Shown here piece by piece: positions 49,520 to 63,835 of a stretch of 64,000 nucleotides of DNA; the stretch's first letter is position 1; each line of letters begins with the position of its first letter. The notes under the pieces were generated by a model that worked only from the letters and a program-made list of their open reading frames with translations, made no database searches and was not told where the DNA came from. Location of the stretch: NCBI RefSeq assembly GCF_048771995.1, contig NC_133026.1, positions 60,823,001 through 60,887,000 on the forward strand, given 5' to 3'. Source of the stretch: Taeniopygia guttata. Lineage: Eukaryota > Chordata > Aves > Passeriformes > Estrildidae. Position numbers and translations under genes: made by a program.

Positions 49520-52500
49520 ATGGGCTCCATCAGTGCAGCAAATGCAGAATTTTGTTTTGACGTATTCAAAGAGGTGAAATTCCACCGCAGCAATGACAAC
49601 GTGTTATTTTCCTCCCTGAGCATGCTTTCAACCCTGGCTATGGTGTATATGGGAGCAAGGGGTAAGACTCAATCCCAGATGGAGAAGGTAAGTTACTTAC
49701 ATGGGTGTAAAGTAATCTCTACTTGTGCTACTTGCTCCTTATAAGTAACATCACTGAAAAATATGCACTGATGAGGTTCCCACCTGTTTCAATGCACAAG
49801 AACTAAGCCAAAGTCACAAAATGGAGAACTGAATCAAGAGGTACATATAGAAAATGCTAATAAAAAATGTGTATATTGTCAATATAACAGGCAGTTGACT
49901 TAAACATTAAAAAAAATCTCAGGGACAATAGCAAAATAGATTACCAGTGAGCCAATTTTATGATTTTTAAATTCTAACAAGTTTCAAATAACATAATCAG
50001 ATTTTCATTTTTAATACATATAAAAGACAAATTCCAGACAGACAGGAAGACAGACTATTTTTAGCAATGCATAATATGTAACTCAATTGATTTCTAGATA
50101 TTCACTAGAAAAAAATATAATCTAAGAAAAGAATAGTATTTACAGTTTCCAAGAAGGTCACAGAGGGCATAGACCAGTTGCAAGCTTACCTGTGAATTTT
50201 TAGTTAATCTATTTTCTCAGCATCTTTTTTTTTTTTTTTTTTTTTCCTGAGCCAACAGTTTGTTTTTTTTTTACACAAGCAACACATGTAAATCTCAAAT
50301 TCACATTGTTTTTGGTCATGCTTCTCATGTCTATCACTGGTATTTTCTCTTGCAGGTTCTTCACTTTGATAATGTTACAGGAGATGGAGATCTTTCTGAC
50401 CCCCAGGTAGAGAAATAATTTAATCTTCCTTTCTGTCTTATTTTCTCCTCAGAACGAGAGTAGAATTATTCTGCCTCTCCTCCTGGCAGCTTCAGACCCT
50501 AACAAAAACTACACTAATGGCCTCAAACCAAGGGGATCTGTGGAGGGAGGGAAGGAGGGTGTGATTCACCTGTTTTTAAACAAACACAGAAAGACAGCAG
50601 GTTGCTTTTCTTGCACCAGCACAAGTAATGGTGTGGGGAGAATGCTTTGGGCACCAGGGTGTCTTCCCAGGCAAGTACTGCTGGGGGATGAGTGAAGAGG
50701 GCTCAGTACCTAGAACCAGAGTACAGAAATTTGATTTTCAGCTGGGCAGGAAGATGCTGAGCAGAGAAGAGCCCAGAAGTCTCAGTGGCAGGAACTCAAC
50801 TGCATATTTTATAGAGCACATTTAGGGGACTTGTCTTGACCAGGATGAACTTGCCCGTTCAGTGCACCACCAGCACAGCACTGGCTGTCCCAAAGGTGAC
50901 AGTCTGTGGGGGAAGACTGCCCTGTAGCATCACTCTTAACTGAAAGGGACAAGACTTAGGATCTTATTTTCTTATGCAATCTATCTTCTTTTTTCATGTC
51001 ATCACCTCAGTGTGGCACTGCTGAGTACATCCACAGATCATTCAAGGATCTCCTCTCAGATGTCAGCAGGCAAAATGCTACTTACTCACTCAGGATTGCT
51101 GACAGACTTTACATTGAAAAAACATACCCTATTCTTCAGGTGAGTTATACTGTGAACTGACTTCCATGAGATTTTCTGTAATTCCCCTGTGACTCTGCCC
51201 TAGAGATGCACCACCAACAATAGCTCACTCTGTATTGATGAGGAGGTGCTTGTGAGCCATGAGGGGAACTGGAACAGAATGAGTTTGGACTTTTCTGTGC
51301 CTGTTAGATTAAGGCAAAAGGTATAATGGCATAAAGTATGTCTAATTTGCAAATCACGGGGAGCAATCAAGATTGCTGTTAATTTACTAGAAAAATGTCT
51401 TGTAATTAAAAATGCAATTTTTAAGGGAAATTAAATAAACTTTATTACTTGGAATAATGAAAACTGAAATTGCCAGTTTTTCTAGTGAAAGGAAGCCTTG
51501 CTTTTGAAATCTAACAATGCGAGAACACAATATTTAAAATCCTAAGGAGTGAACACAAAGACAAGGAGACAAACATTTTTTGCCCTTAGAAATGTTTGTT
51601 AAACCGAAACTGCTTTGGTAAAACAAAGGGAATATATAAAAATTTTAACTTCGAACCCTGTCTCATCAAAAAGTGCCAGACGTATATATGTGAAGTAGTC
51701 TTTTTTGTACAGCTTTAAGATTCAGTTACAGGAAGACAGATGTGACTGACATGTTCAGCATCTGACATTCAAACCCAGGAGTAAACATTCACTGTTCCTT
51801 AAACCATTCTGCTTTATTTCACAATCTTGCTTTAGACATCCATATAATTCCAAGTTCTCATCAGTCTGACAACTGTAACCCTCCTGCTTATAGGAATACA
51901 TAAAGTGTGCAAAGAAATCCTACAAAGCAGAGCTGGAAGAAGTTGACTTCAAAACAGCTGCAGAGGAAGCAAGACAGCTCATCAATTCCTGGGTTGAGAA
52001 AGAGACAAATGGTAAGGACTGAAAAATGAGAAGTAGGCATTTTCCCTCACTCCCCATAAACTATTGTCTTCCTCTCCTCATAACCTCTAAAAAAGGGGGC
52101 CAAGCAAGTGCAGGTTGCTTATTACTATGAAAATTAAACTCCACAAAGCAGGAACCCCCACCCTCACCCAGTCACAGAGATTTGTGCACACCAGAGGAGC
52201 TGTATCTTAGCTCTCTCTGTCTGTCTCTTTCTTAAAGGACGGATCCAAGACATCCTTGTGTCAGACTCTGTTGATCTCAATACCGTGCTGGTCTTTGTGA
52301 ATGTCATTTACTTCAAAGGGATATGGAAAACTGCATTTAAAGAAGAACACACTCGGGAAGAGCCTTTCAACATGACCGAGGTAGGAGGGCATGGACACAC
52401 CTCTGGCAAGGGCAGCTGTTGGCTCCCACAGCCAGGAGTTTGGGTGCCACAAATACCTGTCACAGGTTGGGTGATTTATCTGAGTCCATCTTTCCAGTGA

Positions 52501-54022
52501 GGAACCTAAAGCCAATTAGTGTTCGCAAGATTTGTGTCTGAGCAGGCTTCCAAGGCACACAAGCAGGCAAGAGAGGAAAATGGAGACACAACTCCAAAGG
52601 CAGCATGATTGAAGATGGAGTCCTGTCCTTTCAAAGGCCTTGTACATTTATCTGGCCAAAGAAAAAGATTGCTCCCACATCACATCATCTCACATTTTTG
52701 TTTTTGCAGCAAGAGAGCAGACCCGTGCAAATGATGTGTCAGAACGGCACCTTCAGAGTGGCAAGAGTGGCTGAAGACAAAATTAAGGTCCTGGAGCTTC
52801 CGTACGCCAGCGGAGAGATGAGCCTGCTGGTGCTGCTGCCTGATGACATCTCTGGTCTGGCACAGGTACGGCCTTGGCAGGGCAAGCAGAAGAGTTATGG
52901 CTTCAGAGGGGCTTGGCTGCTGTCAGACCTTTTGCTGCCCTTTGGCACCCGTGGCTGCCCACCCCACGGCTGTGCTGGGCAGGCAGGGGAGCACAAAATC
53001 TGCCCAGGTGCTCAGGCAGAGCCTTTTGGGAGAGTCCTGAGCTCAGTTTTATAGAATGAAGGTAAAGCAGTGTAGTGCTGCTGCAGACCTGCAGAAGAGG
53101 ATGGTGCTATGCGCACCAATCTCCATCGGGTATCAGAGGCAAGGAAAGTAGCAGGATTTTTGTCACCGTGAGTGATTTCAAATGTTTACTAAAGATGAAA
53201 ATTTTATCCTAGGGGAAATAAAATTGAAAGTGAGGAAGAAAGCATTCCAAGAACTGACTAAAAGGAAAATGATAAAAGTAACATTAGAAATAAATTTGTG
53301 GAAAGGGATCAGTAAAATATCTTCTGAGATGAGCAGTTATAGAGGAAATTTGATCAGATGTTTTCAAAAACTGTATTTTTGCAAAAAAGACTTGATCTGG
53401 TGAAGAAATTTTCAGATGAAAAATGTTTGAGGAACTACCTCAAGACAGACAGATTATATAGGCTCCATAGTCAGGAGGAAGCACACAGGATTAACAAGTG
53501 CATCTAAGAGCAAGTATCTTTCCTAAAGTAAATGGAAAAAGCCAGTAACAGGTGGTAAAAACACAGCATAAGGCTCTTGAACTTTTGTCTCAGACATTTA
53601 ATCCCTGCTTCTCTTTGCAGCTTGAGAATAAAATCAGCTATGAAAAACTCCTGGAATGGACCAGTCCCAAGGTGCTGGAAAAGAAGAAGGTGAAAGTGTA
53701 CCTCCCACGCATGAAGATTGAGGAGAAATATAACCTCACATCTGTCCTGACATCCTTGGGTATGACTGACCTGTTCAGCCCCTCGGCCAACCTCTCTGGC
53801 ATCTCTTCAGCAGAGGGCCTGAGGGTATCTGAGGCTGTCCACAAGGCATACATGGAAGTCACTGAAGAGGGCACTGAGGCAGGTGGCTCAGAGGATGTGA
53901 CTGGGGACATCCAACATTCCTCTGAATTTGAAGAGTTTAGGGCTGACCACCCATTCCTTTTCTTGATCAAACACAATCCAAGTGACATGATCCTCCTCTT
54001 TGGTAGATATTGTTCTCCCTAA
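49520..54022 (+). CDS. SERPINB14B: Ovalbumin-related protein Y (OVALY)-like serpin
   Basis: Coding exons are 49520-49687, 50356-50406, 51011-51139, 51894-52011, 52238-52380, 52710-52865 and 53621-54022, giving 388 residues, the same length as chicken OVALY. Exon 3 is shorter (17 codons, VLHFDNVTGDGDLSDPQ). Exon 4 CGTAEYIH with ATYSLRIADRLY and exon 5 VDFKTAAEEARQLINSW match OVALY more closely than X or ovalbumin. The N-glycosylation motif YNLTSVL falls at Asn293. The hinge EEGTEAGGSEDV keeps Ala at P12 but has Gly-Gly and acidic residues after it. The predicted P1-P1' is Gln353-His354, and inhibition is unlikely. The protein ends at the normal RYCSP. As an egg-white protein it is expected to be oviduct-expressed and secreted through an internal signal. 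The first 67 bp around the start codon, exon 7 and most of exon 8 are nearly identical to the OVALX-like gene. Confidence 0.9.
50224..50270. repeat. Poly-T tracts
   Basis: Two T runs (about 21 and 10 bases) in intron 2 of the OVALY-like gene, about 85 bp before the exon 3 acceptor. Confidence 0.85.
52595..53100 (+). repeat. Homogenised tract around exon 7, copy in OVALY-like gene
   Basis: Partner of 39344-39849. The intronic parts are as alike as the exon (about 97-98%), which selection on protein sequence alone would not produce. Confidence 0.85.
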
Positions 54023-54698
54023 GGAGAAAAAGGGTTGGAAATAATGCTTGCCTACCCCTAAGAAACAGACCTCCTTTATTCTAGTACTGTAGTATTATCT
54101 CATCTCTTCACTATCTTTAAGTGGAAAGCCATTAATACCTAGGGAGATATTCCTGAAGAAATGTGTGACTTTTCAGATCTTTGGGTGCAGATATTTCTGC
54201 TTACACAAGTTGTACTTAGGACCTATATCCAGGAATAAATGAGAACTTCAAGAGGTAGCTTAGAAGTATTTTCCATTGGGATTGAATAACTTGAGATTCA
54301 GGACCAGTGTTTTGATTCTTGTGAGAAATTCTGATATTGAGAGTCTGGTTTTTCTACAGGAGTTCTCTGAAATAAACACAGCTTTTAGAATAATCCTGTT
54401 CCCCTCTGTTAAACTTGTTGGGCAACCATCCTTGAATTGATGCCTAGACAACTTGCAGATGAAATTCTTAATTTCAGCAAATCATTCTTCTTTGAGTAAT
54501 GCATTTGTGCTTCTTTGTTCTGCACATACTGTAAGGCTAAGTTGTTGTTCTGAGGGGGCATACAGAAGGTTTACCATTTCTTCTTAAATCATCATCTCCA
54601 AAGACAAAACCTTCCTGACTGATACAATTTACCATCTTCATTCCTGTGATATGTCATTGATTTTGTGAATGTCAATTGTTGGTCCTTCTATTTATTCT

Positions 54699-54704
54699 AA
54701 TAAA
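54699..54704 (+). terminator. SERPINB14B: Poly(A) signal of the OVALY-like gene
   Basis: AATAAA 677 bp after the stop codon, giving a 3' UTR of about 0.7 kb, close to the length known for chicken ovalbumin mRNA. The homologous signal of the OVALX-like gene is at 41962. Confidence 0.7.
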
Positions 54705-57700
54705 AGCATTGCAAACTAAACATGTCTCTACCTGTTCCGTGTTACTGCACCACACAACCAAAATATATGATATAGTGGGTCGTGGTTATTGACAGAATGC
54801 ATTTAGACTAGAAATAGATACTATTTTCAAAACCAGAATGTATCCATATATATATTCATTCAAGAGCTTAACATTTTTTTCCCTAAAATTCTGAATTTAA
54901 GTAAGGTAAGCCCTACAGCTCCTATTTTTACCTTGCACTCATCTCCCTGTGACATAACAAATAACTCAGTTTTTTAAATCTGCAATTGGATTTCCACATA
55001 GTTTTAAAGGAGTTCCTCTAAGAGTCCTCAGGAAATACAATGAGGTGATGCCTAAGAGATACAACTTCAAAAACATGAGGAAAGGTTGATTGCTATTTTT
55101 CTTAAAAGGTGGACTGCTTCAGCTGTCTAATACCCACAAAAACCATGTGAGAAAATCTTTGTTACTGCCTTTAGATAACATAATCCCCTAGAGATACTAT
55201 TTCCTATTTCAGAGTCTTTAGGGGGAAGGCTCTTCAGGTTGCAGTTTATCCAATTAAAAGATTTTAATGTTAATGTTAATCATTCGTTCTGCTGGCATAC
55301 ACATGCAGAACTGCAAGTCACAGTACTTAAAAAGTGCTTAGAAAAGGGAGATGCTTGGCAGTATTTGGAGCTGTCTCAAACATTTCTGAAGTAAGTATTA
55401 AATATAACTTGAAATGAAGATGCTGACTACAGGGAAACGTATCTTGGCTGCTATGAAACCTATGGAAGTACTGAAAATCCCTTCTGTCTTCCCAGGACAG
55501 TTTTAAGGGATTAGACACAGTTAACAGAAGTATTCAAGTAAAAATGTGTTCTTATTTATGCTATTTCAAGGATTTCTAAGTGTATTATGTTCTGCTTCCC
55601 TTAAAACCTAAGACAGCCAAGAGAATTTTGGTACAACTAAAAAAGAAAAGGGTGGGATTTATAAAATACCCTTCTAAGAAGCAGAGAGTGAAAGTTTATA
55701 ACAATTATATATCTGTTATTAAACTGAAACAAGCATAGCTGACACTCTGCACTTTCTAGGTATAATGAAAATGAAATTAATATTTACTGAATTATAGAAC
55801 ATGAATATAAAAAAAATAAGTCTCTTGTAATTGTTCCTTTGCTTGATGACTATTTTAAAGAAGAGAAATGGAGAAAATAAATGGTAATGAAATGAAGATG
55901 AATGAAACGGTAAATGATTTCCTAAAACTACATATGAGAGTGGTACACTTAATGTTCTCACTGTGAAACAGAACTATTTGAGTAATTTTACACTGGGCCA
56001 TTAGGTGTCACTAGGGATACAAAATGATGTCTCAAGTCTTCTGACAGAGAAGTTTTCAGACCTGTTGAAAACTAGGTCTGGGAGCTTAACATAGGTTCCA
56101 ATTCCGTTCTTAATTTTTGTGCAAGCAGATGATTATGATCAATATACTGAAACTGTAAACCAGTGGTACTGTGCTTGAAACTCAGTAATTTTTGAAGAAA
56201 AAGACAGAACTATTATTTGGTGAAAGATCGGAGGCATTTTAAAATGCCTCTGTGTCCTGGAAAAAAATATCATGGTCAGACACTGTAGAATGGATGTAGC
56301 TGTTTTGTTTATGAAAGGGAAACTATCCTCTGTAGAGGCTAAAAGGAGAGGTAGAAGTGCAGATTCAGCGAGGCTGAATAAGATCCATACCCCGTATCAA
56401 TTGCTGGGCCCAGTACTGCACTTGTGCAGTGCTGCTCTGGGCTGGCAGGACCTGCTGCAAAGGCTCTGCCATGGCCAGTGTGGCTGCTGCAGCTCCCATG
56501 GAAAGCAATTCCGAAAAGATCAGCGTGGAGGGTGTTACAAAGTGATAAGGGAAGAGCAGCTATGAGGAGAGCAAACTCCGCCTGCCTTTTCCTGGCTCTG
56601 AAGTCTAGTAAGAGTTTAATAACACGAATCCCAGCTCCCATAAAGTCCTGCAGCCCTTGTTGCTCCCTGGCAGCATCATTGAAGCTGTTATGTCAACAAA
56701 CTGCTGTATGTCCATTCACTACAATCCATTTCACATGTTGTTCTGGATTTACTGTACTGCTAGGGGTCCATGGAACAAAACCAGACACACACAGGACAGC
56801 ATTTGACATCCTGTGTGAACTAAGTGTGCCTTTCCTTCTTATGTCATTTGGGGAAGGGCTGGAGGTGACATATCTTCCCTGCCCTTTGGAGAATATAGAT
56901 TTCTGAGACCATTCCACATACCTCTGCATAAATTACTTGTAAGAGAGGCCTGCTGTCTCCTAAGCAAACTAAATCCATGGCTGAAAGCACAAGATTTAGC
57001 AGGCATTATGCTGTAACCATAGTCAATAGAGGAAGTGCAGAGAACCCCCTGGACTCCAGGGCAGAGCTGACCTGGGCTCCAAAATGGTATTTGAGGAAGA
57101 ACAGCATGCTGAATCAAACTGAAAGCTATATGTCTGCTAGATAGCCTTTGACACAGAGCAGGGCTTTCTGTTTCCCATGGCTAGTGAGCTAAGATTTATC
57201 AAAAGGGAAAAGGGACAGCAGAAAGGGGATTGTCACAAAGCAGCAAGGGTGGGGCAGCTTGGCAAGGACAGGGCATACACAGCAGGAGGTGACAACAAGA
57301 CCAGAAGGGCAGGCGCTTTCCCCATAAGATATTAGATGCTGCAGCTCCCTACACTACTGCGACAGTCTAGTGATTGCCAAACAAACCTGTGGGAATGAGG
57401 TAGGTCAAATATCAAGCCTGCAGGTTAAATCCACAAACCAGGGTCTGTAGTGCTACTAACCAGAACACTATTGTACATTGAGGAGCTAGTGACCACATAA
57501 AAATGGATCTGATCAGCTGATCAGTGTGTGCAGTTTTGTGTTAAGTTATGCTGCGCACACTGGTTACTATCAGGGACTACAGAGTGCTGAACATACCACG
57601 TGGCTGGGGGCTAAACTTCATCTGCTAATCATAATGGAGAACCTCACAGATGGTCCCGAACTGGCACCCTGTGATGATGCTGCTGGCTTATCCTTGCCTT

Positions 57701-59299
57701 TATCTTGAAGTGAAGAGGCAGTTTTCTGTATACTTTCATTCATCAGTAGAACTGATAAACAGTACTTTTACTATAAAAGTGTAAAGATCACACCACTAGT
57801 GAAGCTCCGCATGCATGGGATATGCAGTGTGCTGTTGCCTGAATAAAGATTCATCCAATGCTGCACCACTTTTGGATATGACCACTGGAAGGGACATGAA
57901 ATTGTCCATGCTCTCTCCTTTCCCCCTCTCATGTAATTTCTAATAAAATGCACTTTAATAATTTTCTTACTAGTGTTCAAAATCAACACCTGCAGTGTCC
58001 ATCTTGCTGAGGTTCATGGACAGGCAAAGGCATGCAAACAAGCAAGGGCCTGTCAAGAGACTCACTTAAATTCTTCTTTTGAGTGAGGGGGATGTAGACC
58101 CCCATGGAGGCATGTCACAGCTCTGCCTCAAACAGTGCCCTGATTCAAGGCTTGGAAGCTGTTTTGCATGTCCCTGAGACCATGCAGTCAAACTCTCAGG
58201 AGAGGGATGATCTCAAGAGAGAGATTTCTGAAGTCCTGAGTGTTATGGAGGCAGTGACAGAGGTTGGCTATTTGGTATCTCTTCTGACACAGGAACTTCA
58301 TGGCATTAAAAGAGGTTAGCAGAAAGCAGATAAAAAACCCCAGCACATATAGGTAGCTGATAACAAACAGCTGAATGATGGAATTAAGGGTCAAAGAATG
58401 TGGAAGATGATAAAATTTCACATGATTTTAAAGGGAGACTGGACAAAACCATGGAGGTTGAGAGGTAATAAATATATAGAAAATACCACCAGCTATTTAA
58501 GTTCCAGGACTGACAAGAGAGCCAGTGTTAGGACCCTGAGAGCACAACCAGCTGCAGCAGGAGATTTCCCCAACACCCTCTGCACATGGGTCTGGAGCCT
58601 GTATTGGGTGCTGGCACCATTTGAGAGAGGAGGACATGAACTGTCCTTGGCCAGTTGCAGCAGACCCTGTAATGAACAAAAAGAACTCATTGTATGCCAA
58701 ATCTCCGGCCAGAGGAGCATACAGCACCTCTGCTGGAGTGTAATTAAGAAAGAATGGACATGTGACAGACGTACTTCGAGAAACAAAAGAGAGAAGACAT
58801 GGGGATGTTAATAAGAAGGGGATGTTATAAAGAGCACAGCTGAAGGCACACTCTTGGGAGTCACCTCTGGGGCATTGCAACCACAAGCAGCTCATGCCAG
58901 GGCAGTGACACTCCAGAGGAACTGCAGCCTACTGGTCACTGATGCTGCAGCAAGGACATCCCTGTGGAACTGCAGCTCCTGAAGCAGACTAGAGCACAGG
59001 ATAAAAGTGAGCAGCAGCATCTGGCAGATATAAACAGTTATACACCAACCACAATTGCTTCCATTGCTTGCTGCTTCAGCAAGGGGACTGATGAGCACTG
59101 AGTGTAACAAGGAAGCTGAAACTAGTAAGCATAAAAGGAGACTTTTTGTATTGCAGTGAAATGTGGGGAAGCAGGATGAAAGGTCTGTTTGTTTCGTAGT
59201 TTATTACATCGATTTTCTCAGCTCCTGAATAAACAACAAACATTTAATATTAATCAGCAAGAAATTAAGTGAAATTCCCCAAGTCAAAGCTGTTGCCCA

Positions 59300-60545
59300 C
59301 AACAGAAACTTGTTTCAGCCTAGACATAGCACTGAAGTATACTGCAGGTTCCTGTCTCCAGTACCTCCTGACAGACCTCAAAGCCTTGTAGCCTTGTCTC
59401 CAGGCCCATCTCTTTTGCTCATAAGTGTATGACAGAGTGCACTAATGAATTTGTAATAGTCTTGCTCACCTATACCTGGAGCCTCTCCCACACCTGTGAC
59501 CCCAGGAGTTCTAAGCTATGTACTGGACTTTCAGTTCCCACCTGAATTACATCAGTGGTGTATCACTCTCCAGTTCAAACACAGCTGTGCCCATTCCTGG
59601 CCAAGGACTTCTAATGTGACCTTGGCCCTGGCTTGTGATCACTGGACCTGGACCTACCTCTGCTGTGTGAATTGACTTTGTGGTCAATGTTGTTTTTGCA
59701 CCTGCCTCATAGCCATGACGCTGCCTTAGGATCTGGACTGCCTGTGGCCTCCAGGCCTGCTCTGCTCAGCTGCTGAGCCCTGGCTGATGAGGCTCCAGCT
59801 GTGGCATCCCCCTTGCCTCCTGGTTTGTTCCTCTTTGGGAAAAGTTGGCACTTGCTGCTCCCTGACAGTGAGCTCAGTCCTGCCTGAGCCCTCTGCCAAG
59901 CACTGAGGAGCCTGAGTCTCCAGTCACACAGAGCCTTGTCCTTACAACCTTCTTGATCTCCACAAAGCAGTCACTTATTACTCGCAGCCAGGCTCCTGCG
60001 TGAATTCCCTTCCATCCAGCCAGACCATCCTTCCTCGCTTGTTCCTGGACAGCCTCTGGGGCCTGTTGGGGTGGCCTGACCATCTCACTCAGTTCTTGAC
60101 CTCTCGTGCCATGTCTATTTTTTATCCACTGCCCTTGTGCCAGCTCTGCATCCCCTGGAACAGCCCCCTAACACCCCACAGAGTCACTCTGAAGTGGGTC
60201 CCTTCTCTCCGTAAGGAGCAAGGGCACGCTGTCCTCAGAGGGGAGGCTGCACTAGTGTTACAGTGAGCTCATGGGCACCCTGTGCCCCCCCTTCCCCGAG
60301 ACCCTGTGACTCTGATCAAGATAACCCCTGGACCCCTCCTTCCTGCCCCAACAGGGTTGGCAGAGAGCCAGGAAAGCCCACCCTGTCCAAAACCTATATA
60401 GACCCCCTGACATTTCCTGTTCACTCTCTTTTGCCCCGCTCTCCACATGGACAACACAGAATAAAGAGAGCTGTACCAGCCTTCTCCTGGAGTGAGAGCC
60501 TCTTTTGAATACCTTTACCCTTCTCCTGATATTCCTCCCCTCACA
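59300..60545 (+). mobile_element. Probable LTR-retroelement fossil, unclassified
   Basis: A GC-rich, CT-biased segment contrasts with the AT-rich surroundings. Near its right end a TATATA (60395-60400) is followed 60 bp later by AATAAA (60460-60465) and then a CT-rich tail ending near 60545, the order expected of an LTR. The left edge is a guess. No paired copy or internal genes were found. It looks old and broken, and its family is not identified. Confidence 0.35.
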
Positions 60546-61289
60546 GCCCCTTATCTCTGAGCTAGTCAGATTATTCAGGGGGCTGCATGAGGGGGGGAAA
60601 CGACAAACTAGAAGCCCTCAGTGGCCTTGATCTTCCTCTCCCACTTGCCCAAAGCCCAGGATCCCATGCTATCCCCACCCCGGGCCATCAGCCCCTACCC
60701 CCACGACACCACATCAGGGGCTGTTCTCCTGTTCCCCTCAGTCCTGCCCTGCTTGGCCATGGCCTGCTTGAGAACAATTGTGCACTCATTTCCTGGCTTC
60801 AACTTGAGCCTACTCCATCACTACTGACCTGCCTCGTAGTCACTGTATCTGACTGCAGCCCTCACTTGTGGAGAGACTTCCCAGCTTGGCTTTGGACATA
60901 CCCCGTCACTTATATTGCCTCATGTTGTGAAGGCTTGGTTGGACCTGTCACCCTTTCAGGGTCTGTCCTGTTTCCCTTGCTCAGGTGCTATGGGGCTGGG
61001 CCCTGGTCAGCGAGCCTCCCATTCCACAGGCAGCAACCAGCTCTTGTTGCTCCCTAACCCTAGGCTCTGGAAATGGACCATGGCCCTGGTTCTCCTCTTG
61101 CTGTGTCCATGAAGGGACCCTGTCACAGACATTTGGTTGTGCTTCCCTGTGGTCACGTATTGTGGTGTGGCACACAATGGTGAGGGCACTTCCCTCCCTG
61201 GGGGCTGACTCTTGGCCCAGCTCACATGGAGCAGTCCTGCTCCGGCTGCTTCTCTCAGTACAGGCAGCTTTCCACCCAAAATATTGCCT

Positions 61290-61560
61290 GCTTATTCAGG
61301 CTACATCTCTCCAATGTGACTACAAGGATATTATGGGAGGTCATGCTGAAGGCCTTACTAAAGTCAGGTGTAAAATATCGTCTGCTCTCCCTTTGTTTAT
61401 ACAACAAGCTGTCCCATCCTAGATGCCAATGATGTTGGTCAGGAGAGATTTGTTCTTGGTAAATCTGTGCTGGTTTTCCCCATTATCTTCCTTCACGTGT
61501 CTCAAAGTGTTCCCAGGAGGCTTTGCTTGGAAGTCTTCTGCAGGGATTTGAGCGTTAGTG
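61290..61560 (-). mobile_element. CR1-like LINE reverse-transcriptase fragment
   Basis: On the − strand the short frame includes QHRFTKNKSLLTNIIGI, the decayed form of the conserved CR1 reverse-transcriptase segment 'QHGFTKGKSCLTNLI'. A degraded 'DFSKAFD' region follows. It has stops and frame breaks, as expected of an old LINE copy. Confidence 0.65.
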
Positions 61561-61964
61561 ACCATATAGCATTTGACAGGAGAAGGCACAAGCCTGAGCT
61601 TGCCAAGTGTGAAGGTTGGCTCCCCATCTTGTGCTGTCTTGCACATTGCCCTGGGCTGCAACATGAACTTTGTGTGCAAGTCAGAAGGGAGGAACACGTA
61701 GGTAGCTCCCACTTGACATGAGTGACTGCACCCCCTGCCTCCTTGCATTTATCATAAAGTGAAGCAGCAACTTTTCATGTGAACATCCTTCTGTTTTCCA
61801 GAAGAAATAAATTGTTTTCTTCTTTAAAAATTCTTACAAGAGCTCTAAAGACCAAAGTGTCAGTGAGCACCAATCTCCATGGATGGGACTTGCACTGCAT
61901 GACATTCCTTGACTGGTGATCTTGCCAATGCTACACAGCTTGGAGTTCCCTGCAGCTAAGGGAA

Positions 61965-62290
61965 TCACAGAATCAACTAGGTTGGACAAGACCTTTGAGA
62001 TGATCAAGTCCAAACTATGACCTAAGACCACCATGTCAACTAGACCATGTCACTGAGTGCCACATCCAGTCTTTTCTTAAACTCCTCCAGGGATGGTGGT
62101 TCGACCACCTCCCTGGGCAGCTCATTCCAATGCCCAGTCACCTTTTCTGTGAAGAATTTCTTCCTAATGTCCAACCTAAATCTCCCTTGGTGGAGCTTAA
62201 GAGTATGTCCTCTTGTCCTATTGCTAGTTACCTGGGAGAAGAGGCCTACCCTCAGCTGGCTACAACCTCCTTTCAGGTAGTTGTAGTGAA
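61965..62290 (-). mobile_element. CR1 LINE 3' fragment, antisense
   Basis: The − strand keeps an open frame with [15 protein letters not shown] and [18 protein letters not shown], a recurrent CR1 3' end product in bird genomes. The + strand starts with 'aatcacagaatcaact', the reverse of the CR1 3' tail. This is among the better-preserved repeats in the window. Confidence 0.85.
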
Positions 62291-63102
62291 TGACAATAAA
62301 AATTATCTGTATTATCCTCTTTTTCCTTTCAGTGCTAGCTGCAATAAAATGGTGTTTTAAGCTGTGTCTTAGAGACTGTGTCTTTTTTGACACAGATCAT
62401 AATGATTACTAACCCTTAGTGCTTTGCAGGAGTTCACTACACTTTTTCAGTGACTGCAAAGACCTGTAATCTCCTCAATTCTCCTCCTTTTTCTTTCTGA
62501 AAATTAGTCAATTTTTCAAATAATCTTCTCCAATCATCCAGACTTTTCTTTAGTCTTCATTTCCCTTTTATACCTAAAACCCCTTTTCTTAGTGTCCTTC
62601 ACATCCCTTGTCAGTTTTCCCTCCAGCACAATTTTTGCTTTTCAGATTCCATCCCTGCATACATGGTGAAAGCTTCTATACTCCTGCCTGGTGGACCCTC
62701 CTTGCTTTCAACACTTGCTTTTTTTATTTGAGATTGGACAGAATGAAGGCACCTTTATCATCAGACACATGTTGCTTCCACAGAAAGATATATGGCAAGT
62801 ATGGAAGCAAGGCAAAGGCTTTGCATGTATGTGAGCATAAAACTCATTCAACCACGGTGAGGATGTTTTTCAAGTTCTGAGTCAGATTCCCATCCAACCC
62901 ATTGCTGGCCTGTGGGATGCGATCATCGAAAATTATGCCATGAAGGTCACATCAGTCTATGTCAGGGGAAGCAGTAAGAAATCATCATCTGTACAATGAA
63001 ATCTAAGCCTGTGTCAGTTTCAAATGAATAAAGGGATGTAAGACATCATACGGGACAATGGCAATGAATTGCAATGACAATTAAGAGCAGTGACAAATAC
63101 CT

Positions 63103-63835
63103 TGTCACTGTCTGTGAGAGATCAAGGCAGCACTGCAGACAACAGTGCACATCTCCAATGGCATAGAGCTGTTGCAGAAAGGTGCTAGGTGGGCTATGGG
63201 CACCTGTCTGAAGGAGCTTGACCAGATACTTTATTTGCTTTGTACTGGGGAAAAAACAGAACCACAGAACAATGAAGAGAGAAACCATCATTGATAGCTG
63301 CAGAACCTAGCCTGCAATGATAACAAGTTAGACAGTCAGCTGCAATCAGTAAATTTCTCAGTGACTGATTGCCTCTGTCCCTGACTGAAAGCCAGCTTCT
63401 AGAGTCACAATGTGGAATGAAGACAAACACAAAACAATTGATATACTCCTTTCTATTGGTAAAAGAGCAGGATCAAGGACAGAATCCCGAGTTCTGACTT
63501 GGTTTTTGTGATTGGATGAGAGGCTTTGTTCTGTGACCTGACCTGGACTTCATATCCTTTTGGATAAGAAGTATGTTTTACACTGTCAGTTGTTGAAAGC
63601 TCAGGTGCTCAAGAGTCTGTTGGTTTAGGAACAGCACCACAATGAAATGCCTGGCATAGGAAAGGGACACCGAGCCTTAGCTGACCTCTTTCTTGGGACA
63701 AGCATTGTCAACCAAGGATGTGTGACTGAACTGTTTGCACTGCTTGCACAGCTGTGCTGGGCAGGACAATCCATTGCCAGCTCTCCCAAGTAGTCTTCCA
63801 AGTGCAGGAAGGTCTGCTTACTTTAGGCCTCATGT
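63103..63835 (+). repeat. Dispersed repeat, copy 2
   Basis: Partner of 45525-46195. It lies 9.1 kb after the OVALY-like stop; copy 1 lies 4.75 kb after the OVALX-like stop. The sequence diverges from copy 1 after about 63835. Confidence 0.85.

Noticed and set aside
58104-58319. 71-codon frame with a coiled-coil-like Glu/Leu pattern
   Set aside because: Too short, no family recognised, and located in unclassified repeat-like sequence.
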